Part shown: positions 56,466 to 64,000 of the stretch, one piece after another | Layout: each line of letters begins with the position of its first letter | How positions within the stretch are numbered: the stretch's first letter is position 1 | Assembly: GCA_030407085.1 (NCBI GenBank) | Contig: CM059582.1 | Span: forward strand, 87,312,501 to 87,376,500 | Reading direction: 5' to 3' | Source of the DNA: Trichopria drosophilae | Lineage: Eukaryota; Arthropoda; Insecta; Hymenoptera; Diapriidae | Length of the DNA: 64,000 nucleotides | Made by a program: the position numbers and the translations under genes | Notes under the pieces: generated by a model | Told to the model about the DNA's origin: nothing | Database searches by the model: none | The model's input: the letters and a program-made list of their open reading frames with translations, nothing else

Positions 56466-57252
56466 AAAAGGAAGAACCTCCAAGTATTCTGCTACAGGCG
56501 TGAATGAATCGGGGAACTCATCAATTAAAAGATTGAAATTGGTTTCAACTTCATCAATCGGAGTGAAAGCCAAAGCACACATCATTTATGCGGCGGTTTT
56601 AATGCTTCGATCATCCTGATTGTTATAAGCTGATTAGTCCTTCCGCTTGAATATGACGGAAAACAGATTGACTCAAATGAAAAAAGCATGCCCCACCAAG
56701 GGTCTGTACTGCATTTATAATGGCGATCTCCAAGTCAGTCATTATGAACTGCGGTAACGAAGTCTCAATTTGAAGTCGTTCACATTCTGAGCGGATAACC
56801 TCAAAAATGTTTAAGTACGTGCTTTCATTTTTGTTTTCCGTTAAACAATACACTAGAGGGAGAGCAATAATTTGTTCTACGCCGTTTACTACTTGTGTAA
56901 AAGATGCCAGAATAGTGAATAGTTGTCAAAATAATGAAGGAACAACCTTGAACCTTGGTGCCGTCCGCGTACCAGTGATTACTTCTCATTAGTTTTTTGA
57001 GGTTCTCTTTCGAAGAAAAAATTAAAATTCTACCAGTATCACTGTCGAGATCATGTAGGGAATCGAAAAAGAAAAATTTCTCACCACACAAAGTGTCTTC
57101 AAATTGACAGCTGCACATTCCGGATATCGTCGACACCGCCAAAAAACACGACCATTTTTCTCAGAATGTTTGCAGTGCAGGAATCCTTGTATATGCAAAA
57201 AAGGACCTTTTGCTTTTATCGGCACTAACTCCGCCTGCACTAAATCTGCCAT
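55967..57252 (-). pseudogene. FLYWCH-MULE transposase
   Basis: Mutator-like transposase with an N-terminal FLYWCH finger. From ATG at 57252: HCKHSEKNGRVFWRCRRYPEC is the finger. A shift follows, then HWYADGT (first catalytic Asp, near 56980), PLVYCLTENKN-like text split by shifts, QFIMTDLEIAIINAV (second Asp, near 56740), CFFHLSQSVFRHIQ and ALAFTPIDEV. The C-terminal part (56359-55967) has SIWNQYDSVLQKFSRTNNLAEGCHNRF with the Glu. The two last parts are joined by a putative (TA)n intron. Breaks lie near 57060, 56950, 56640 and 56587 (TAA). No Mutator TIRs were found on either side; the right flank is Polinton B and the left the 4.3-kb transposon. Confidence 0.78.
56360..56477 (-). other. Putative intron containing a (TA)n microsatellite
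   Basis: On the minus strand the exon ends ...TTGGAG before GTTCTT (56477-56472), and TATGTAG ends at 56360 before ATTAAT. Both sides are in phase 0, so removal joins the two parts of the MULE transposase in frame. The interior is mostly (TA)n (56394-56462). Confidence 0.5.
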
Positions 57253-57374
57253 TATTGTCGATCAAAAGTTACTTACAAAATCTCGAAAGGCAATTTTAAA
57301 AAATTCAAAATGAAACGTAACTGTCAAATTGACAAGTTGCAGTTAGTAGGGTTGGAGAAAAACTATATGTTGGG

Positions 57375-58150
57375 AGTAGTATAGGGGTACCGATAGCCAG
57401 ACGTAAATCCCCCCCCCCTCCTCCACCTTGAGGTAGGTCTGGCGCCAGACGGTAGAGGAACCTTGGGATAGGTCAGGGGTTAATGACCTCATAAAGAGTT
57501 GATAATGGTTATTAATGGGTAATTAATGTCAAAACAAGTAATAAAAACCTTAATAAATAATGTTAATTGGGTAATTAATGTCAGATAAAAAATAATTTAC
57601 GATCGTAAATATCCCTGTAGCCGCATTTTTAAATAGGTCACTAGTCTAACCTAAACAAAAACGTACGGGGTATCTCTGGCCGCTACGCGGGGCCGGCAGA
57701 CGAATCTTCAGATAGGTCAGGGGTTAATGAACTCATAAAGAGGAGTTAATGGTTATTAATGGGTAATTAATGTCAAAACAAATAATAAAAATGTCACTAA
57801 ATAATGTTAATTGGGTAATTAAAGCCAGATACCTATCAATTTATGGTCGTAAATAACACTACCACCATCTCGTTCGCTTTGTCAATATTCTGACGTATAC
57901 AAAAACGTACGGGGTACCTTTGGCCGCTACGCGAGACTGGCAGACGAATCTTGAAATAGGTCATGGGTTCATGGCCTCGAAAAGAGATGTTAGTGGTTAT
58001 TAATGGATAATTAATATCAAAACCAACAATAAAAACACCCAGCCTTGCGAGGTAGCTCTTAACTTGCTTATAAACTAGTTGCGCACGTGTCAGTCCGCTT
58101 GCAGGTCGAAAACGAGAGAGTGTAATTTCCTACGACGTTGAAACGCACAC
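57375..58150 (-). repeat. Polinton B terminal repeat with ~244-bp subrepeats
   Basis: Inverted relative to 21560-22708. GATAGGTCAG-type motifs at 57466, 57711 and about 57955 give periods of 244-245 bp. One unit fewer than copy A. Confidence 0.85.
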
Positions 58151-58387
58151 GTGGTGTTTATATTCGAGTGACCTAGTTTTCTAGAAAAATCTTGAAGTCG
58201 AGGGGGAGATAAGCTTCTAGAAGTAAGCTGGGAATCATAGCATAGAAAGTAATACATGTAGAATCTGGAATCCCTCTAAACAACTACTTTATTGTAATAG
58301 TTTCTTAGAAATCTCCTGAAAATACGAAGGGGAGATTTGACAAAGGTAAAATAAGAAAACATTAGATTTGTTAAAAACACATTTTAT

Positions 58388-58925
58388 TCAAACATAGCAC
58401 ATTTTAAACGTACAAGATTGGATACATTTGTTATTATATTGTCCGCCATAATTAAGCGGATAATTAGTACATGTTTCATTTTTAGTATTTCTAGAATATT
58501 GATATTTACTCAAAAATTGATCGTACCGCTTGTTCACAACGTAATCGTTTTTTCTAGTGTCAGTAGAGAAATTCTGGTGAAAATCATATAAACTATAACC
58601 GTTAGACATAGTATATAAAAACATAAGGCAATATTGACCGCACACAGAAGAAGTAACGCTCTGAAGACACTTGTCGCTCCATCGGATTGTCTTAAATTGC
58701 GTCGGAGGCGGCGAATATGATGCGTGATGAATGGAGGCGATCCATGGCTGTCAAAGAAGATCCCATTAGAAAATTCGTCGACATAAAATGCTACCCAGTG
58801 CGAGCCTGGTTTTGTTTTATCGTCCGTGTTAGCGATTATTACCGCAGGTTTCGTCCACACCAGAGGAATCAGATCTGCCGGATAGACGCCTTTCGTATGC
58901 CCTTGGATGTATCGAAGAGATCGTA
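58388..58925 (-). pseudogene. PRO: Polinton adenain-like cysteine protease (PRO)
   Basis: Maturation protease of the C5/adenain type, which processes capsid proteins. On the minus strand it starts near 58945 (MNSKQLLRSLRYIQGHTKG) and shows GSHWVAFYVD with the catalytic His and IFFDSHGSPP, then a one-base shift near 58693. The second frame (58388-58645) carries VCGQYCLMFL with the catalytic Cys. Poly(A) signal AATAAA overlaps the stop region at 58384-58389. It is joined upstream to truncated capsid sequence. The C-terminal part is nearly identical to copy A. Confidence 0.78.
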
Positions 58926-58939
58926 ACAGTTGTTTCGAA

Positions 58940-59730
58940 TTCATTGGCGATTTTGTTTGGCGCCTCTGAACTGTAATCGCCACTTGCGAAACTGAAACTA
59001 GTTTCTGTAGAAACACACAATAACGACGACGACGACGTCGAAGGCGACGAATCCCAATCTTCACTTTTATCTTTGTCGCTGTTATTGTCAGCGAGTACTC
59101 CGCTGTGTAGTGCAATCGATTTGACCTGGTTGTAGTATTTGACAAGGTTTTTGCATGTGCGAGAAGTATACCTCGGTTTATCTTGGCTCGACGCACTAGT
59201 AATGTAATATCGCTGATATTTACTGAAAATTTCCCATCTGCCGATTCGTCTATGAGAGTAAACGAATCTTTAGAGCGGACGAGACGCAAGTGTATTTCGA
59301 CACCGTTTAGCATGAATTTATCCTGATTGAAAATATCGCAGTGCAAATGTCCGATGAGATCCAGTGTTTGAGAATTTCAGTGTATTTTTACGCTTAGTTA
59401 GTCCAACATTATTCGCACTTGAGGGTAACGAATCCATATGATCCCCAGGGTCTTTATACCAAAGCGTCGAAGTTAAGTGTGAAGCCTTCGCCGCTGGACC
59501 GTAATTCAATAATGTCTCATTGTACGATCGGTAGGCGTAGGTATTATTAGGTGGTGATACAAGTTTTTGGTTAAAGAACACATCTACTTGGTTAAACATT
59601 GAATGCAAAAAGTTATTCACAGGTGCACCTTTGGCGTTGTCTTCTGCATCGTTTGGTTGAATACAAGCTTTCAGACTAGTCATCGTATGCGCAAGGTCAA
59701 TGTACTCTTCGCCATGACCTGGTACAAAAT
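58940..59730 (-). pseudogene. MCP: Polinton major capsid protein, N-terminal and middle fragments
   Basis: Double-jelly-roll capsid protein (family often named F54H12.2-like). From about 59730 on the minus strand: VPGHGEEYIDLAHTM, then LHSMFNQVDVFFNQKLVSPP and YAYRSYNETLLNYGPAA (59318-59683). After a shift near 59340 the next frame (to about 59100) has HCDIFNQDKFMLNGVEIHLRL and LVRRAKINRGILLAHAKTL. Thereafter the expected C-terminal half is missing and an Arg-rich stretch leads into the protease. The N-terminus is also cut, at about 59733. Confidence 0.75.
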
Positions 59731-59734
59731 ATTA

Positions 59735-59930
59735 TATGGGATGGTTATAAGGAGTCCGTAACCATTTCCATATAAAATATCGTATGCATCTCGTGCGTAA
59801 CTTTTTTTCACTCGAGCGACAGTCCCCCACTCGTCGTCGCATAACATAATATTTTGTCATGCATTAGCAAAGTCTGAACACGTCTGACAAAATTAGTTTC
59901 GACTTGTGGCCGTTAATTTTGTATGACCAT
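59735..59930 (-). pseudogene. Unidentified Polinton gene remnant
   Basis: Minus-strand open segments in two frames (about 59915-59835 and 59825-59735), including VARVKKSYARDAYDILYGN, look protein-coding and abut the truncated capsid gene. The product is not recognised. Confidence 0.4.
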
Positions 59931-61649
59931 GAATAAAAAATAACTACATTTGAAAAGAATAAAAATGTAGATCGAAACGTAATTCGATTATTTATTTATC
60001 GCTTTGGCCGTAATTATTGAGCCCCCCAATGCAGTAATCGGTCGGACGCTCGAACAGCCGTAATAGTATTGTCCGAGAGGCTAAGACAAGGAGATCATTT
60101 TTTTTTAAATTTTGATTTTTTACCAATACCACTTTGTAAAGAATTTAAAATGACAACTCTTTACACTTTTTTTATTTGATGAATATTTATAAAAATATAA
60201 TGAAAACACCAAAATTTTTGTCTTCAAAGTTTAATTACGTTTTAAAACATAAATTGTAAAAACTCGGCCATTTTGATCGGAACTCTTTGAAATGTTATAG
60301 TTATGTAAAACATACCTACACGATGCCAACAAGGTAATAAAACTTTTAAAAATTACAAATTATCGGCTATTTTCTAATTTTTTTATTTAAACAGCCAGTA
60401 AACTGGTTTATTCATCTTCTGCGGCAAAGAGAGTCTAGGGAACTTCAAGGTTTAAAGAACTTCCAGTAAGACATTTGTGTATCACATATTAATTACGTTT
60501 TTTGGAATTTTTATGAAAACTGCAGGACTGCAGGCAATGCAGCGAGTATCATAACTCCTCCAAATAAATATAAATAAGTAAAGAATATTAAAGATCCCAA
60601 TCTCTGCCTACTGTATATTACAAAAGATGCATGTTTATCTTAAAATAGTATTTGTTTATATCCCTACAATAGTTGCCAGATTGGGCGATTTTTTCCATTC
60701 GATGCAGCTTTTTGGCAGACGTGGTATTTGGAAACAAATCAGGAAATCTCAACTGCCCTCTTGATCGTTCTTGCCCATCGTTTTTATGCAAACATTTTTT
60801 AGTGTTCTTTAGTTGACGTTTTTTTTTCGTTTTAAAAGTGAATATTTTTATTACATAACCCAAAGGGGAAAAAGAATGAAAAACCCACAAATTAACAAAA
60901 CATAATAATTAATTAGAAATCAATTGTAATTGAAAAATAAAAAAATGTTATATGTAATGTAATGAAAATGTTATATGAAAGTTAATAATTTATAATATTA
61001 TAAAATAGTGTTGTAATTGCTCTATACATTGGAATATTTAACTACTAATGAATGTATACGTATTAATAATTTTAAGCACCCTAATAATTTTTTAATATAT
61101 AATTAACATTTTTCATTCGCCTTATCCGACCAAGTGTTATTTTATGTTTACAGTTGCTTTTCTGCGTTAAAAAAGAATACAAGCAGATGAAAAACATAAA
61201 ACAACAATAATAATATTTTAAAAACGGAATTTCTCAGGGGAGCTCAGTCAGTATAGTTCGACCTGCTGGTGCTCGATACTCTATACACGGCATCTCATCT
61301 AACGGTTTCTCACCTAGAATTTCTACTTCGATTCTACTGAACGTTTCTATCCAGCTGCTAGGATAAAGGCCAGCTCAACCAGCCAAATCTCTACCAATGC
61401 TTTTCGAAATTTTTCCACCGAAACACCGTATATCTTACTCATTCAGGTAAAATATTATTTGTATGATATATTACATAGTTTTTCATTTATCCCCAAAAAG
61501 TCAGGAGTTGTTAATTTCAAAGATCTTTAACATTGCACTTTAATTTTCACGAAGGTCCAATATTTATCCATTACAAACAAAAGCAATATTCCATTTTTAT
61601 AATAGTAATTTAAGTTTTTTATATGAACTGTTAAAATCATAATAAAGGA

Positions 61650-61825
61650 TTACGAAATGGCCAACACCGGTCTTAAAATAAATAAAAAATCCAAAAGGAT
61701 TTTTATTTGTCATGCCCAACGTTTCGAGCTCATTAGAGGCCCCATTTTAGGGTCATCTATCAAATTTGATCCTTTTGGATTTGATATTTATTTTAAGAAC
61801 TGTGTTGGCCATTACGTAATTTTTT
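61650..61825. repeat. Hairpin MITE-like inverted repeat
   Basis: ATGGCCAACACCGGTCTTAAA...TCCAAAAGGAT (61656-61702) is mirrored by ATCCTTTTGGATTTG...TTAAGAACTGTGTTGGCCAT (61769-61815), with a ~65-bp loop containing AACGTTTCGAGCTCATTAGA. About 85% arm identity by eye. Confidence 0.75.
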
Positions 61826-62019
61826 ATTATTCCATATTTATACTTTTGAATATATCAAAGGTGTAAGAAATGAATAGCAAATTTGTAGATTTGGCCTAAT
61901 GGAGACAACCACATTTTTTTTATTGTTTTTAAAACTCTCTACGTTCGAGCACCATAAATGCGAGTGGGGAATCCCCGAGTACGCACTTGCATTATAAAAT
62001 TTATTGTTTAATGACGTGC

Positions 62020-62170
62020 GCTAAGTGCATACTTAACGCAGTATTTTCTACTTAGCGCACTGTTAGCAGGGCGCAAAATCAAAGAAGTAAGCATGCTCGT
62101 TTATAGTGCATTAATGTCCTACCATGCGCACGGAAAACAGTGAGAAATGTGAACACTTAGCGCACGGAGT
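62020..62170. repeat. CTTAGCGCAC motif cluster
   Basis: GTGCGCTAAGTGC, ACTTAACGCAG, ACTTAGCGCAC and ACTTAGCGCACGGAGTGCGC occur in both orientations within 150 bp, resembling the ACTTTACGCAC motifs at 42757-43690. Confidence 0.5.
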
Positions 62171-62944
62171 GCGCGGTTCTGATAATTTTACTTCAGACTT
62201 TATATCTTGGAAATAATTATGGAGGGTGGTCGCAACCACCATACTGCAAAGTCTAAAGATCGATTTCATATACTTACAAAAAAGTGGTTAATATTTTTTT
62301 ATTCTGAAAATTCAAACGGTGTTCGTTCCTGGATTGCGGCTTAACGTGTCCCATTCTCACTGCTACATTAGCATACAATATATATTGACTTCATAATTAG
62401 TATAGTAAAAAAGTGAAACTGTAGGTAGCAACCTGCAAGCCTTACCACTATTAAAATATATCTTACGCATTAAGACGAAATATTAAAAATCTGCCTGATA
62501 ATATAGGACTCGGATGAGGTTGCAGAGGTCAGTAAAGGTTTAAACATTACTGAGGATAAACAACGCTCGAAATAATTAAACCACAATTCTTTAAAGAAGA
62601 AACATTCAATTTACAAAGAAGAGGAGCTAAAGCGTCATCGACAATTTCATGGGAAATTAAAAGATAAGTACAAATAATTTCCAATATATTTCCTTATAAA
62701 TTTTACAAACTATTAAAGTATATGTAATGCAATGCGTTCAATTTGTGCGATAGTTGTTGTGTGTCAAATACGATGTTACGCACGCCCGCACCCTCCTGAC
62801 AGGAACTATGTGTACAATAAAATTTTACGTATAGCCAAATATTAGTATAACAAAATCGATACTGTATTGCCCGCACACGATTCGTGGACAGGAACGCCAG
62901 CGAAACCGATCCGGGGGGAATGGGTCATAACCTTTTCATTGCCA

Positions 62945-64000
62945 TTCTGTTTCTCTGAATTTGTGATTATTCCGAGGTAGGTCCAACTTTGCATTCATGC
63001 CGAATGCACCTATTCCCCCAACTACAATATGCAAGTTTCAGAATTCATTTTTCAACTTCAAACATCACTCGCTCACGATTACGAGAGTAGACGCATATTC
63101 TGATGGGGTGATGTCCGGGTACACCGCTGATCGTACCTTCGTGGAATGAGACAGGAGCCCGACTAAGGCACGCCCCCTTTTGATTGCAGCTCTGTTTTGG
63201 TGAATTTGTGAGTAATTCGAGGTAGGTCCAACTTGCATTCATGCAGAATGCACCTCTTCCCCCAACTACTACTTGCAATTTTCATAATTCACTTATCAAC
63301 GTCAAATATCACTCGCTCACGATTACGAGAGTAGACTCATATTCTGAGGGGGTGATGTCCCGGTACACCGCTGATCGTACCTTCGTGGAATGAGGCAGGA
63401 GCCCGACTAAGGCACGCCCCCTTTTGATTGCAGCTCTGTTTTGGTGAATTTGTGATTAATCCGAGGTAGGTCCAACTTGCATTCATGCAGAATGCACCTC
63501 TTACCCCAACTACTACTTGCAATTTTCATAATTCACTTATCAACTTCAAACATCACTCGCTCACGATTACGAGAGTAGACGCATATTCTGAGGGGGTGAT
63601 GTCCGGGTACACCGCTGATCGTACCTTCGTGGAATGAGACAGGAGCCCGACTAAGGCACGCCCCCTTTTGATTGCAGCTCTGTTTTGGTGAATTTGTGAG
63701 TAATTCGAGGTAGGTCCAACTTGCATTCATGCAGAATGCACCTCTTCCCCCAACTACTACTTGCAATTTTCATAATTCACTTATCAACGTCAAATATCAC
63801 TCGCTCACGATTACGAGAGTAGACTCATATTCTGAGGGGGTGATGTCCCGGTACACCGCTGATCGTACCTTCGTGGAATGAGTCAGCAGCCCGACTAAGG
63901 CACGCCCTCTTCTGATTGCAGCTCTGTTTTGGTGAATTTGTGAGTAATCCGAGGTAGGTCCAACTTGCATTCATGCAGAATGCACCTCTTACCCCAACTA
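62945..64000. repeat. 244-bp tandem satellite with dimeric higher-order structure
   Basis: CGAGGTAGGTCC recurs at 62973, 63218, 63462, 63706 and 63950, a period of 244-245 bp, and runs off the window end. Monomers alternate between type A (CTTCAAACATCAC, GACGCATATTCTGA, TGTCCGGGTAC) and type B (CGTCAAATATCAC, GACTCATATTCTGA, TGTCCCGGTAC), so the higher-order unit is about 488 bp. Minus-strand 60-77-codon frames here are repeat artefacts. Confidence 0.92.

Larger units (their letters stand above)
57375..60000 (-). mobile_element. Polinton/Maverick copy B (partial)
   Basis: The terminus AGTAGTATAGGGGTACC at 57375 is the inverse of copy A's end. A subrepeat-rich TIR, the protease and capsid pieces follow. 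The distal part is lost: recognisable Polinton sequence stops near 59940. Copies A and B face each other tail-to-tail with 34.7 kb between. Confidence 0.8.
60001..62940. other. Intergenic AT-rich region, no gene seen
   Basis: No recognisable coding region; the longest open frame is 90 codons (60618-60890, minus) and unrecognised. Includes an inverted-repeat unit at 61650-61825 and CTTAGCGCAC repeats at 62020-62170, listed separately. Confidence 0.4.

Noticed and set aside
21560..58150. One single 36-kb Polinton bounded by the two inverted TIRs
   Set aside because: Both TIRs lie next to a protease C-terminus, so they are the same end of two copies rather than the two ends of one.
59733..59862. 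Small MITE from CAAAATATTAT inverted ends
   Set aside because: The interval is open on the minus strand with protein-like sequence; the short inverted repeat is only about 12 bp and probably chance in AT-rich DNA.
63045..63766. Repeated 61-77-codon minus-strand genes
   Set aside because: They are the same open frame in each 244-bp satellite monomer, a by-product of the repeat.
62945..64000. CRISPR array
   Set aside because: Regular period but no unique spacers; the whole 244-bp unit is repeated and the context is eukaryotic.

Overview
The window is eukaryotic and looks arthropod, most likely insect. It has spliceosomal GT-AG introns, a TATA-type promoter, AT-rich intergenic DNA and a dense pile of arthropod-type transposable elements: Polinton/Maverick, BEL/Pao, an Env-bearing Ty3/Gypsy errantivirus, an R4/Dong-type non-LTR element, a FLYWCH/MULE transposase, a SWIM-finger DDE transposon and satellites. 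I found no convincing single-copy host gene. The locus reads as a nested, degenerate repeat block (heterochromatin or a piRNA-cluster-like graveyard). No order or species can be assigned from the sequence alone.

Layout, 1-22.7 kb: a plus-strand partial Polinton (copy A) carries a protein-primed type-B DNA polymerase gene with an intron. That gene is cut twice. At 889/11241 it holds a 10.35-kb DNA transposon with 1.2-kb terminal inverted repeats (TIRs), a large minus-strand transposase-like gene of an unnamed arthropod family, a gene fragment with an intron copied into both TIRs, and its own R4/Dong-like retrotransposon sitting in an (AAT)n tract. At 14279/20619 it holds a nearly full-length BEL/Pao element with a 5-bp target duplication. 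At both insertion points the polymerase reading frame is continuous across the duplicated target. Copy A then jumps by deletion into the tail of the Polinton cysteine protease and ends in a TIR built of 244-bp subrepeats.

Layout, 24.3-37.8 kb: an Env-bearing Gypsy (errantivirus-like) element with 5-bp target duplications. Its pol region has an unusual insert between RNase H and integrase. The insert encodes a basic/low-complexity region, an OTU-like cysteine protease signature, and a macro-domain-like segment. The integrase is truncated and lacks its first catalytic Asp. A second unnamed arthropod transposase-like element sits between integrase and env.

Layout, 37.8-51.5 kb: essentially noncoding, made of several minisatellites, diverged dispersed repeats, MITE-like inverted repeats and a tRNA-like SINE head. 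Layout, 51.6-57.3 kb: a 4.3-kb DNA transposon with ~0.58-kb TIRs and a DDE/SWIM transposase, then a minus-strand FLYWCH-MULE transposase pseudogene with a (TA)n-containing putative intron. Layout, 57.4-60 kb: a second Polinton fragment (copy B), tail-to-tail with copy A, keeping the TIR, protease and pieces of the major capsid protein. From 62.9 kb to the end there is a 244-bp tandem satellite with alternating monomer types, giving a 488-bp dimeric higher-order repeat.

Almost every coding region is broken by stops or frameshifts. The longest intact stretches are the BEL integrase, the Gypsy gag, the Gypsy OTU-region ORF and parts of the transposases. Family assignments rest on motifs recognised by eye. 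No database search was run.
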